DNA of 64,000 bases, from NCBI RefSeq assembly GCF_041060425.1, contig NZ_JAULBC010000004.1, positions 524,063-588,062 of the forward strand, read 5' to 3'. A program made the position numbers and the translations under genes. The stretch comes from Danxiaibacter flavus (GTDB lineage Bacteria; Bacteroidota; Bacteroidia; Chitinophagales; Chitinophagaceae). The notes beneath the pieces were generated by a model, which did not search any database, was not told the DNA's origin, and worked only from the letters and a program-made list of their open reading frames with translations. Below, one piece after another: positions 54,088 through 62,978 of this stretch (position 1 is the stretch's first letter; each line of letters opens with the position of its first letter).

Positions 54088-55158
54088 TTACTTTGAAATA
54101 GTTATTTCACGTCCGTTGATTTTGTAATTGAAGTGATACGATAGCTGAAGGGATTTCAACACTTCATCTATTGACTCTCTCTCGAATATTGCTGTAAACG
54201 GATATTGGGCTACAACTGCATCAGCAAAAATGATTTTTACTTTATACCAGCGTTCCATTCTGCCCGCAAACCGGGAGAAGGTTTCATTAGTGATCTCGAA
54301 TTTATTTTCCGTCCACGCGGTTTCAACAATCACATTCTTCTTGTCATAAGACAATGAGTCCAGCGATAGGTGGTTTTGAACAGGGTGCTGATCGTTGAAT
54401 ACCGGAATTACGATCTTTTGATTGGGCTTAAGAATAATCTTTTCTCCATTCCGTTTCACGGTGAGTTCAATCTGTCCTCTAACCAGTGTAGCTTCGGATT
54501 GCTCACCCGGATAAGCTCTCACATTAAACATTGTTCCCAGCACCTTTATGTCGTAGTCATTAACATGTACAACAAACGGAAGCGCCGCATTATGCGTAAC
54601 GTCAAACATTGCTTCCCCTTCCAGCACTACAGACCTGTTATCAGTACCAAAACCCTTTGCCAGCAACAATTTTGATCCGGCATTTAAATACAACCTGGTG
54701 TTGTCCGGAAGAAGCACATACTTGCGTTCTCCCTCAACGGAAACTATTTCCCGCGAACTATCAAGCGGCTGTTGCTGTGCAAGCTCAGGGCCTGAATTTG
54801 TTTTTGTACTGCTGCTATAGCTGACTGCAGACCATACCATTACCGCGAGTGCAAGAACCGCAGCAGCATATCCTAATACGCGCCGGTAGTTAAAAGAACT
54901 TTTGTGATTACCGATCTGAAGTTCATTGTCAATCGCAACGTTTTCATTTTCATCTTTTACCTGGAATGCATATTCTTCGGTAAGCATCAATCGCAATCCT
55001 ATTACCAACTTGCGGGCTTCATCAATGATTGGCAGGTCATTGGGGTGCATTTCAATATACTGCTCCCAATAGACGATGTCTTCATCGTTCTTTGCAAGAC
55101 AATAATTGATAAATGAATCGTCAATCGTTAATTCTTCTATCCGGAGCTGTTGAGGCAT
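54088..55158 (-). CDS. FecR family anti-sigma factor
   Basis: This inner-membrane regulator has 356 residues. A cytoplasmic N-terminal part (1-90) holds the sigma factor, one transmembrane helix lies at about 93-115 (VLGYAAAVLALAVMVWSAV), then the periplasmic FecR domain (REIVSVEGERKYVLLPDNTRLYLNAGS, FDVTHNAALPFVVHV, VLGTMFNVRAYP) and a C-terminal STN-like domain (PFTAIFERESIDEVLKSLQLSYHFNY). It receives the signal from the STN domain of SusC. It lies 102 bases after the sigma gene. Confidence 0.93.
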   Translation of the reverse strand: MPQQLRIEELTIDDSFINYCLAKNDEDIVYWEQYIEMHPNDLPIIDEARKLVIGLRLMLTEEYAFQVKDENENVAIDNELQIGNHKSSFNYRRVLGYAAAVLALAVMVWSAVSYSSSTKTNSGPELAQQQPLDSSREIVSVEGERKYVLLPDNTRLYLNAGSKLLLAKGFGTDNRSVVLEGEAMFDVTHNAALPFVVHVNDYDIKVLGTMFNVRAYPGEQSEATLVRGQIELTVKRNGEKIILKPNQKIVIPVFNDQHPVQNHLSLDSLSYDKKNVIVETAWTENKFEITNETFSRFAGRMERWYKVKIIFADAVVAQYPFTAIFERESIDEVLKSLQLSYHFNYKINGREITISK

Positions 55159-55260
55159 GCAGTCGTTTTTATGATAGACGAAAGAAGCAGAAGTTTTTAC
55201 CAGTTTTTTTGCAGAATATTTTTATTTTTTTTGAGAAAGGCAAAAATGTGAAAGTCAATA

Positions 55261-55848
55261 CTATACTATTCCATTTACAAGGCATAAGCCTAGCAAGCTG
55301 ATGATCACACCAAATTCCATTTTCGGGGAAACAGCCTGCAAATCGGCACGCAACAGCTTAACGCCTTCAAAAAGATTATTGTATACGGATCTTTTGCTGA
55401 GACCTGTGCGCTCTGCGATCTGTTCTGTGGTGAGGCCTTCGAAGAATTTGAGATAAATAACATTGCGGCACCTTGCCGGCAGATTGAAGTAGGCTTTGCG
55501 GATATTGGCAATCAACTCGGTGCTGGCCTGGATCTGTTCAATTGTTTCCTGTACAGAAGGGGAAGTCTGAAAATCGGGCAGATCACTGTAATTGATCATT
55601 TTTTGCCTGGATGCACTTCTATGTAAATCTATCAGCTTTCGTTTAAAAGCTACAGAAAGGTAAGCTTGCGGATTGTCGATAGATGCAGGATCCACTTTTT
55701 TCTCCAGCAGGTCCAGGAAAAACTGGTGAATCGCATCTTTCGTTTCTTCCCTGCCATAGCCCAATCGCATGCCAATGTTAGCGAGATGAAGGTGGTAAGT
55801 ACTGTACCAGTTATTAACATGCACGGAAATTTCCTGGGCCTCATTCAT
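55261..55848 (-). CDS. ECF RNA polymerase sigma factor
   Basis: This alternative sigma factor of the ECF group has 195 residues. Sigma region 2 lies at about 20-85 (KDAIHQFFLDLLEKKV, NPQAYLSVAFKRKLIDLHRSA) and region 4 at about 120-175 (LPARCRNVIYLKFFEGLTTEQIAERTGLSKRSVYNNL). An odd hydrophobic tail (FGVIISLLGLCLVNGIV) follows at the C-terminus and could tether it to the membrane. With fecR directly downstream it forms the usual sigma/anti-sigma pair controlling the SusCD genes. Confidence 0.93.
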   Translation of the reverse strand: MNEAQEISVHVNNWYSTYHLHLANIGMRLGYGREETKDAIHQFFLDLLEKKVDPASIDNPQAYLSVAFKRKLIDLHRSASRQKMINYSDLPDFQTSPSVQETIEQIQASTELIANIRKAYFNLPARCRNVIYLKFFEGLTTEQIAERTGLSKRSVYNNLFEGVKLLRADLQAVSPKMEFGVIISLLGLCLVNGIV

Positions 55849-56074
55849 GGGAGCAAACGTTCAATAAATTGTCAACTAAATTTGTCTTTTTTGTTACATC
55901 GGCCAAACACAAACGTTTGCATAAGTTTTTTAGTGCATGTTTATCGGCAGTTTAAATCGTTGGCTGGGCCGTGAAGAAAAACGTCTAAGTGCACGTCGCC
56001 GCGCCGCAGCTTCTCCGCGCCCGCCGCGTGAAACTCACCTACAGGCTTCTCCGCAACCGCCGCGAGAAATCCAT

Positions 56075-56917
56075 CTACTTATTCGAAGCAACACCCAGCT
56101 TCTTAAAAGCCTTAATCACTTTTTCAGCGATAATTTCATTGCCCTTATCAGATGGATGCAATCCATCATAGGTAACGTTTATTGCCGCCGGCGGATAAGG
56201 ATATTCGTCAGTTGCGGGATTAAAAGGTATTTTGGTGGATTCGGGATAAGTGTAGTTTACATAGTTGCCTGTCTTCGGATCTTTCAGACGCTTAAAATTG
56301 ACGAGCCGTGTGATATCAAGCTTCTTATCATGGTAAAGATCAACAACAGGAATGTGTTCTGCTTTTCCGATGGCAATCACAGCTGCTGCAAATGATTCCA
56401 GCGATTGACCATTCTTGTCTTTATAAGAACCATACGCATTGTTGGTGGCATCGGCCAAATACACAAAATCGTTGCGCTGCATAGGTGTGATCAAGACTAT
56501 CTTGGCTTGCGGATTTAACTGGCGAATCTTATCAATAATAATTTTGAATGAGCCATATGCAGTATTCGTACCTGTACCGTTTTTGTAATCATCCATACTG
56601 CCGACAGGACGCCCTCCCCACCAGTCATTCGTGCCCAGGAATACAGAATAAACATCAGCTTTTACCAGACCGAGCTCTTCGATATGTGTAGCGATGTCAG
56701 TTGACTTCCAACCATTGTGCCCCTGGTTGATATAATGTACATCGGGCATGCCCGCAGTAACGCGACTTAAGTATCCTCTGGTTACACGATTGCCGGTTTC
56801 ATCAGCATGATCATTCAGGTAAGTGATGGAGTCGCCGATGGCTACCCAAACTGTTTCTTTTTGTTTGAAGGAATAAAGTGCAATCAGCGTGACTATAAAC
56901 AACAAGTATTTTTTCAT
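56075..56917 (-). CDS. SGNH/GDSL-type hydrolase, secreted
   Basis: This esterase or lipase-like hydrolase has the SGNH fold and 280 residues from the ATG at 56917. The N-terminus (MKKYLLFIVTLIALYS) looks like a signal peptide. Block I is AIGDSIT (nucleophile Ser30), block II has Gly in GHNGWKS, block III is GTNDWWGG (Asn) and block V is DGLHPSDKG (Asp and His). Such enzymes often deacetylate glycans. It lies 226 bases upstream of the sigma gene in coordinates, on the same strand but read first, so it may not share its promoter. It may trim the substrate of the adjacent uptake system. Confidence 0.88.
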   Translation of the reverse strand: MKKYLLFIVTLIALYSFKQKETVWVAIGDSITYLNDHADETGNRVTRGYLSRVTAGMPDVHYINQGHNGWKSTDIATHIEELGLVKADVYSVFLGTNDWWGGRPVGSMDDYKNGTGTNTAYGSFKIIIDKIRQLNPQAKIVLITPMQRNDFVYLADATNNAYGSYKDKNGQSLESFAAAVIAIGKAEHIPVVDLYHDKKLDITRLVNFKRLKDPKTGNYVNYTYPESTKIPFNPATDEYPYPPAAINVTYDGLHPSDKGNEIIAEKVIKAFKKLGVASNK

Positions 56918-57209
56918 GGCTTCAATCTGTAGTGTTAGATTTCGAATGTACAAAAATTAGAACTCTGAAACCCGGTAAAAAAGACTGCTTTTCCCGTGGC
57001 TGAATTCTTTGCTTCTTTCTTTAATTTCTGTGCTTCAGTGCATCAGTGGCAATAACAGTTTCTTGTGCCTTGCGGCACTGGCTAACCATATTTTTTACCA
57101 CAGAGGGAAAGGAGTTTTTTCACGGAGTAGCACTGTTTTTTTTGCCACAGAGGCACTGAAGCACAGAGGCAAGCAAGGCAACTCTTGTAGTTTTTTTGTT
57201 GCAGAAAGA
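56918..57209. repeat. CCACAGAGGCACTGAAGCACAGAGG repeats
   Basis: 57095-57170 carries ACCACAGAGG, TTTTTTCACGGAG and GCCACAGAGGCACTGAAGC units. No gene is seen. Confidence 0.6.
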
Positions 57210-58856
57210 TTATTGATCAGCAAGCTTCAACTCAATGCTTCCACCTTGTGGTTTGATGCGATACAAGCCTCCATTTGTCGATTTCTCAATACTGCCTTGC
57301 ATTGCAGTTAACTTGTATGCGTGACCATCAAATTGATAATTGGCGCTTTTATCGCTGATGTTTTGCAACGGCGTCTTTGCATCTGGTGCAACATACAGAT
57401 CTAAAAACCAGTCAGCAGTTTTGCCCTTTCCAGTGATCGTCATTTTATTTTCTTTCAAATCTATTTCAAACGAGCCATCACCTGCGGGCCATGAAACATG
57501 TGCCGTTGTGTTGTCTGTATTGGTAAACGCAGGATCGCCGCCATGAACGGCCACTTCCTTGCCATTCTCATTCATCATTAAGCGAAAGCCTTCAAGGTTG
57601 TTTGCTTTACCCCATTGAAAACCATCCACAACAGGCAACGTATAGAAGAAGCTTTGATTAACTTTTGTTACTGCGTTCAGGTATTTATCAGGAACTGTTT
57701 CATTGAACAGGTGAATATCTGCAATGCGCAGGTTGCCATTCTTCCAAAGCATATTCAGGCGATAGAACCTGCTGTTATACCAGATCGTTTTTTGGTCGCT
57801 ATCACCCAGATCTTTGGTCACGGTAAAAGTAGTTGCAGGCGTTACCTTGTAGGTGTTACTAAACCATCGGCCAGACTCACTCATCGTCTCCACACGCACT
57901 TTACCTTCCTGCTTCATCCGCGCAATAATCGGCATCTGCATCTCCAGTCCCTTTTGCATGCCGGCCCATGTAAAAGAATTTTCCTGGCCAGCCTGTGTAT
58001 AGTTAAAGCCCAGTGCCGGATCTGTAGAGAAAACCTGGAAGAACCAGTTGATCCATTGTTCATTACCGCCCCCATGCTTGTACACCGGCTCCAGCGTGGT
58101 TACCTTTCTGCCATCTGCATATTGCCTGATCGGATCGCTGCCCAGCATTCTGAATACCGGCACCGGCAACTGCTTTTCCACATGTTGCGCGGGCATGTAT
58201 GCATTAACGCGGCTGGGGTAGTATGCCTGGTTCCAATAGCCGCCCCAAAGCGTAAAGCCATCTGTACCCACCTGGTCCTTACAGTTTGCAGAGGCAACAA
58301 TTTTATACTTGTCATACATGTAATTGAGCGAGTGCGCATCAATAACCCAGGATGCTACGGACTTTGGATAGTAACCGAAGATCTTCTTGAAATCTGCGAA
58401 ATACACATCAATGATCTTTTCGCGCTCTGCAGGTGTATAGCCCACAGAAAAACCAACATCCGAGTGCCAGTCCCACGCAAACTCACCTCTCCATTTAATA
58501 CCGGCTTTTTCAATCAACGGTTGTGGAAGCTCCCACCAGGCGCCGATCTCAAATTTATCTTTCGGAAGGCTTTTTAGCAGTTGTTGATAATGGCTGTCGA
58601 TTAATGCATCATATTGTAATAGAAAAGTACCACCAAGCTGGTATTTGTTCATAAGTTCTATTTGCTTAACAACTGTTTGGTACAATACATCTTTGGTGAT
58701 GGCTGAATCACGAGGTTCTATTTGGCGAATGAAATTGACGATGTTGATGATGCGAGGTGAAGGAGATGCATTGCTGGTGTTTGATTGGGCATGAAGTGAG
58801 ATTGTTCCTATGAACAAGGAAAAAAGAACTACGGCAAGCAGACGATGTAAGACCAT
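57210..58856 (-). CDS. Large secreted protein of unknown function
   Basis: This 548-residue protein has the signal peptide MVLHRLLAVVLFSLFIGTISLHAQ. The first 340 residues contain alternating helix/strand segments with IGAWWELPQPLIEKAGIKWRG, WDWHSDVGFSVGYTPAEREK and VASWVIDAHSLNYMYDKY, in a pattern like the alpha/beta-barrel deacetylase or glycosidase folds. The last 200 residues are beta-rich (GDGSFEIDLKENKMTITGKG). I do not recognise a named family with certainty. It stands on the same strand as the SGNH hydrolase and SusCD genes, so it may be a periplasmic enzyme of the same pathway. Conserved Asp/His/Trp in WDWHSD could be an active site; this is inference. Confidence 0.75.
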   Translation of the reverse strand: MVLHRLLAVVLFSLFIGTISLHAQSNTSNASPSPRIINIVNFIRQIEPRDSAITKDVLYQTVVKQIELMNKYQLGGTFLLQYDALIDSHYQQLLKSLPKDKFEIGAWWELPQPLIEKAGIKWRGEFAWDWHSDVGFSVGYTPAEREKIIDVYFADFKKIFGYYPKSVASWVIDAHSLNYMYDKYKIVASANCKDQVGTDGFTLWGGYWNQAYYPSRVNAYMPAQHVEKQLPVPVFRMLGSDPIRQYADGRKVTTLEPVYKHGGGNEQWINWFFQVFSTDPALGFNYTQAGQENSFTWAGMQKGLEMQMPIIARMKQEGKVRVETMSESGRWFSNTYKVTPATTFTVTKDLGDSDQKTIWYNSRFYRLNMLWKNGNLRIADIHLFNETVPDKYLNAVTKVNQSFFYTLPVVDGFQWGKANNLEGFRLMMNENGKEVAVHGGDPAFTNTDNTTAHVSWPAGDGSFEIDLKENKMTITGKGKTADWFLDLYVAPDAKTPLQNISDKSANYQFDGHAYKLTAMQGSIEKSTNGGLYRIKPQGGSIELKLADQ

Positions 58857-59564
58857 GATAGAATGTGGTTAAAAGTTTGAGGGATAAAAATAGTGGGTTG
58901 TGGGGAATAAATCGTGAAGGGTGAACTTTTTAAAAAGAAGGCAAAGAAAATTCTTTTTCAATTTGCTTGCATTTTTCACAAAACCAAAATATTTTAGTAG
59001 TAAACTTTTTTGATCCAAACCTGGTAGAAGCTAGCCTTTACCCGAAAGAGTGTCAAAATGAATCTTAGACCTTCTCCTATCAGATGTTGCAATTCGGATT
59101 TTGTTTGCTGTTTCATATCATCAGCAGCAGTACTAAGTATGCCCTAAGAATGGCTTATAGCCTTTGTGAAAATTTGTCGGCCGATCTACAAACTATAATG
59201 CATTCTTTAAAGTAAAAATTGAAGATGCCAGATGTATTTGACAAACTAGCAACACATTTCTTTAGGCCTTCGATTAGATATCATATTGAAGTTTATTGCT
59301 TGGAAAAACTGCCGCAAGTTGCAAATTTGAATCGATTTAGCCTGCTTATGGGTTATAGTCAAATTTTAGGACAACAGACAATAACAGAGCTATGTCGAAA
59401 ATATCTAAGTTTTCGAAGCCATTTCTTCAACAGATGGAAACTTGGCGTTACAGAACCTTATTGAGATATACTGTCCCTATAACTAATGATTAGGGCCGTT
59501 GTATGTTTTTCGAACTACGCGATTAGGTTTAAATTTTCTTGATAATGTTAAATAATACATACCC
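58857..59564. other. Gene-poor gap
   Basis: AT-rich DNA without recognised repeats. One open frame of 81 codons (59219-59464, plus, TTG start) has no protein-like features that convince me. I see nothing else in it. Confidence 0.5.
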
Positions 59565-61205
59565 ATGCTTAAAGTTAATTCATCATTCATTGCTTATGTT
59601 CTGAAAACAGCACTTATATTGATACCATTCACCTACTCATCATTGATTCAAGCCCAATCCCAGACACCTATAGTGCATTATGAAACCTATGACTATCTAA
59701 ATGATGCAGACAAGGTGTCATTAAAAAAGGAGAAGTTCGACTCTCGTGTAGGCCTGAAGATCATCAATGTAAATAAAAAGTTAGTAGACATTAATAAGGA
59801 TATTAATAAGACATCATTTAATGAAGAAACACCTGCACTCTTCGAAACCTTTGCAAAATCCACTGCACCTGCACCTGCAGCTGGTGGTAACGGCCTAGCG
59901 CCTGCGGCCCTTGCCGTTTTTAATAACAACGATATCTTACAGTCTAATATACCAGAACCATTACGTACAAAAATATCGTCATTTCAGCAAGACTATACTC
60001 GACTTGGCACGACGCTAATACAAAACGATGGTCTATTAAAAAAGTTTGGAGAAGAATACACGCATGGCAAAGCGATACTGCAATATCACAGCGACCTTAT
60101 TTCCTTGCAGAACATATGCAACCGCGCGTTCAACGACATACTTAACGATGTTAACAACCTAACTTTGCAAACGTTCACTAATGCAGCGTTGGTACCTATA
60201 CCAGCCGACAAAGCACTACTTTTAATTGGCTCAAATTATACTCAAAACCGAGGCATTGTGAATCGCTATATTACTAAGACCATAGACAATGCTAAATCCT
60301 TTTATGACCAAATCAACGCAGCATTTTTACCAAGTAATCTTGATAAACTGTCTATTGAAGAGAAAGCTTTGAAGGACACTTTGAATTCGATAGAAACGTC
60401 GCTTAAGCGAATTAAAAATCCAAATACGCAAACACGAAACCTAATTGATGCAGCACACAGGACTAAATTATCCAACGATTTAGGTAACTCATTAAAAGAC
60501 TTGGAAGAACTCTTTGACAAAGCAGACATCAACAAATTGTATAAAGACTTGGAAGCGCTTGGCTCTGCAGGTCGAACCGCTTTATTTGACACATATGATT
60601 GGTTCAATGTCAGCAACTATACTTACTATGTGTCCCCACAAACAATTGACAAAGACCTAACAGTAATTTCTGTGGCAATTGAACCCAAAGAAAATGTACC
60701 ATGCGGCCCACTGGCCAAATCGTTCGAACTGCGGGTGCGTGCTAAAGGAGGAATCAAGATTGATTTCAGTACCGGCCTGTTTGCAAATTTTGGCGGCAAC
60801 AATTTCCTTGATCAAACCTACCGATACGATTCTGTAAGTGGACAACCGGACAAAAACGTTATTGTCCAAAACAAAACAAAGAATATTATCTTTCCCTCTG
60901 TAGGCGCGCTGATGCACATATACAAAAGAAATGGTAAGGATGCCCATTTCTCTGGCACTTTCGGTATCAGCACGAAAGATTTGGAAACGATAAATTATCA
61001 CTTGGGGGGCTCGCTAATCTTCGGCTATTCACAAAGATTTATTTTATCGGCGGGTGCGACACTTACCAAAGCTACTCTTATCAGTGATAGCTATGAAGTA
61101 GGCCAAGTGGTGAATAAACCAACTGAAGGGGCTGTAGTACCTACCGATACCTTTAACAGACTGGGATTTTTCGTTGCTTTCTCGTATAATTTAACTGCTA
61201 AATAG
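59565..61205 (+). CDS. Secreted protein with coiled-coil and outer-membrane-barrel-like C-terminus
   Basis: This 546-residue protein begins with a signal peptide (ALILIPFTYSSLIQAQS). It then has long helical, coiled-coil-prone stretches (about 80-350: LRTKISSFQQDYTRLGTTLI, LSIEEKALKDTLNSIETSLK) and a beta-rich C-terminal third with alternating hydrophobics (FELRVRAKGGIKIDFSTGLFANF, FSGTFGISTKDLETINYHLGG, LGFFVAFSYNL) ending in a hydrophobic strand, typical of outer-membrane proteins. Family not recognised. It is the first of four same-strand genes of unknown role; the next starts 8 bases after it ends. Confidence 0.8.
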   Translation: MLKVNSSFIAYVLKTALILIPFTYSSLIQAQSQTPIVHYETYDYLNDADKVSLKKEKFDSRVGLKIINVNKKLVDINKDINKTSFNEETPALFETFAKSTAPAPAAGGNGLAPAALAVFNNNDILQSNIPEPLRTKISSFQQDYTRLGTTLIQNDGLLKKFGEEYTHGKAILQYHSDLISLQNICNRAFNDILNDVNNLTLQTFTNAALVPIPADKALLLIGSNYTQNRGIVNRYITKTIDNAKSFYDQINAAFLPSNLDKLSIEEKALKDTLNSIETSLKRIKNPNTQTRNLIDAAHRTKLSNDLGNSLKDLEELFDKADINKLYKDLEALGSAGRTALFDTYDWFNVSNYTYYVSPQTIDKDLTVISVAIEPKENVPCGPLAKSFELRVRAKGGIKIDFSTGLFANFGGNNFLDQTYRYDSVSGQPDKNVIVQNKTKNIIFPSVGALMHIYKRNGKDAHFSGTFGISTKDLETINYHLGGSLIFGYSQRFILSAGATLTKATLISDSYEVGQVVNKPTEGAVVPTDTFNRLGFFVAFSYNLTAK

Positions 61206-61213
61206 CAAGTATT

Positions 61214-62311
61214 ATGTATAAATCTAGCAGAATCGTGCCGCTTTGGATTCTCCTTGGGTTCCTGTATCCAAAATCACTAATAGCTCAACCAAGCACGGAT
61301 AGTTTGGTTACTCTTTGTCTTGCCCAGTGCAGCAATAGCACAAATAATGTCGTTGCTAATTGTTTTCAATCAACCACTTCATTGGTCCGAACATCTCCAA
61401 TTCGGGAATATGATGCAAACCCGTATGCAGAATTTGACTTAGTGATCGCAACCCTTAAGAAAGACATCAATAATCCCTATCCTCTTACTTATACTTTCCG
61501 CTCTTGCGAGCAGGTTTGTAATGCAGCCTCGGTCATGATAGATACCAGCCGCTTTATTTTTTACAACCAATTTTTTCTAAATAACCTACATTCTACTTCT
61601 GCAGAACTTAAATGGATTGTACGCTGTATCATAGCGCATGAAATTGGGCACCACATTCTTGAGCATACTCTTCCTGGTTCCGGAAATTTGTATCCCGAAC
61701 AAAGAAGGAAGCAGGAATTATTGGCTGATTATTTCAGCGCGTTTGTAATCAAACAATTTCCAGGTTCTACACTTAATAATGCATTAGCTGGCATCAATGC
61801 CCTCGACCCATCGCAATATATACCCCAAAACGATCTACAGGAGACGAGTGCAGAATACCCAACGTTGGCCAACCGTAGAAAAGCTATTATTGAGGGATTT
61901 ACGCAGGATTCTACTAACCCATTGCGGATTGCAATGTTCAAGAAACTGGATAGCATAGGTGTGCGTAACCTGCAAAGGCTTGGAAGCACGATCATCTTGC
62001 GTGAGATTGACAAACAAATTTCCTTTAATAACATCAAGGAAGCACGGGAAAAACTAGCTCAGTTGGAAAAGCAAAAATCTTTGAGTCCCGCGGAAAAAAC
62101 CGCTATAGGCAATCTAAAATCGCAGATAGATAAACTTAACAACCGGCCAGGCCAATCTTCCATTGATAATATACAGTTGAACGAAACGGATATTGAAAAC
62201 CTCAAAAATCTATACGATAATATAAAAAATAGCACACAACAGGATGATAAAAAGAAAGCTGAAAGTCTGAAGAAAACAATCCAGGAACTAGAAAAAAAGA
62301 AGCAGGAATGA
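61214..62311 (+). CDS. Secreted M48-like zinc metalloprotease
   Basis: This 365-residue protein has a signal peptide at 1-24 (ending SLIAQ). The zinc motif HEIGHH is at 142-147 (ligands His142 and His146, catalytic Glu143), with the third ligand Glu168 in QELLADYF, the M48 pattern. A helical region with LDPSQY and YPTLANRRKAIIEGF follows, and then a coiled coil (about 265-365; NIKEAREKLAQLEKQ). It starts eight bases after the barrel-like protein, so the two are one operon. It probably works in the periplasm; substrate unknown. The coiled-coil tail may pair with its neighbour's coiled coil. Confidence 0.87.
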   Translation: MYKSSRIVPLWILLGFLYPKSLIAQPSTDSLVTLCLAQCSNSTNNVVANCFQSTTSLVRTSPIREYDANPYAEFDLVIATLKKDINNPYPLTYTFRSCEQVCNAASVMIDTSRFIFYNQFFLNNLHSTSAELKWIVRCIIAHEIGHHILEHTLPGSGNLYPEQRRKQELLADYFSAFVIKQFPGSTLNNALAGINALDPSQYIPQNDLQETSAEYPTLANRRKAIIEGFTQDSTNPLRIAMFKKLDSIGVRNLQRLGSTIILREIDKQISFNNIKEAREKLAQLEKQKSLSPAEKTAIGNLKSQIDKLNNRPGQSSIDNIQLNETDIENLKNLYDNIKNSTQQDDKKKAESLKKTIQELEKKKQE

Positions 62312-62400
62312 AGACTGTGACTTTGGCGAAGAAATCCTATCATGTTTGAAATGACAAAAGCCCTCTCTGCTCCAAATATTAGAATAGTCATGCAATACCC

Positions 62401-62437
62401 CAAGTATGCAGGGAGGTTCATGCGCGAGGCATACTTG
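62401..62437. other. Inverted repeat with nine-bp arms
   Basis: CAAGTATGC and GCATACTTG face each other across 19 bases in the 246-base gap between the protease gene and the next gene. It has no T run, so it is not a clear terminator. Confidence 0.4.
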
Positions 62438-62557
62438 TGCGAAGTAAAATAAGCGTTTAATCTTAGGCACAAGTACGCCCACGCCTAGATGCCACTATAT
62501 AAAATTGCGCCAGGAATGTGAATGGCTTTTATTTAGAATGTTAATAAAATCCTTAGT

Positions 62558-62971
62558 ATGTATCGAATTAATGTGTTAACAATTTGGTTAAAAAAACAAA
62601 TTAAAAAAGAGCAAGACAGTTCTTACAAAGCGATCTATTCTATAATATTAGGATTAGCTGTTGGGCTATTTGCCGGATTTCTATCACAAGATGTTGCTTT
62701 CAGCTCTGTCATCACTAAAATTGGCGGATTGGGAATTTCAATAACTACAATTGTCAGTGTTTTTTACTATTTGCATAAATATGATGAAATAGAAACGAGA
62801 AAAAGTGATTTTCTAACACATATTAGTGACGTAATAGACAACCAAGAGGATGCAGAAAACCATGAAGACAAAGCTTTATATCTTTCCGAAATTAAGCCTG
62901 AGATTTTGCAAGACATTATTATAGACATTTTAAAAAATAAAATCACCGAAACTACGTCATCGCCTCAATGA
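62558..62971 (+). CDS. Small membrane protein, unknown function
   Basis: This 137-residue protein has a basic start (WLKKQIKKEQ), two membrane helices (AIYSIILGLAVGLFAGFLS and ISITTIVSVFYYLHKY) and an acidic cytoplasmic tail of about 65 residues (DVIDNQEDAENHEDKALYLSE). No family is recognised. It precedes the next gene by seven bases; the two probably form an operon. AT content is higher than in the neighbouring core genes, which could mean recent acquisition. Confidence 0.7.
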   Translation: MYRINVLTIWLKKQIKKEQDSSYKAIYSIILGLAVGLFAGFLSQDVAFSSVITKIGGLGISITTIVSVFYYLHKYDEIETRKSDFLTHISDVIDNQEDAENHEDKALYLSEIKPEILQDIIIDILKNKITETTSSPQ

Positions 62972-62978
62972 AAAGAAA

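Noticed and set aside
59219..59464. 81-codon plus-strand frame with TTG start
   Set aside because: No recognisable domain, no partner gene close by and no ribosome site; could be chance in AT-rich DNA.
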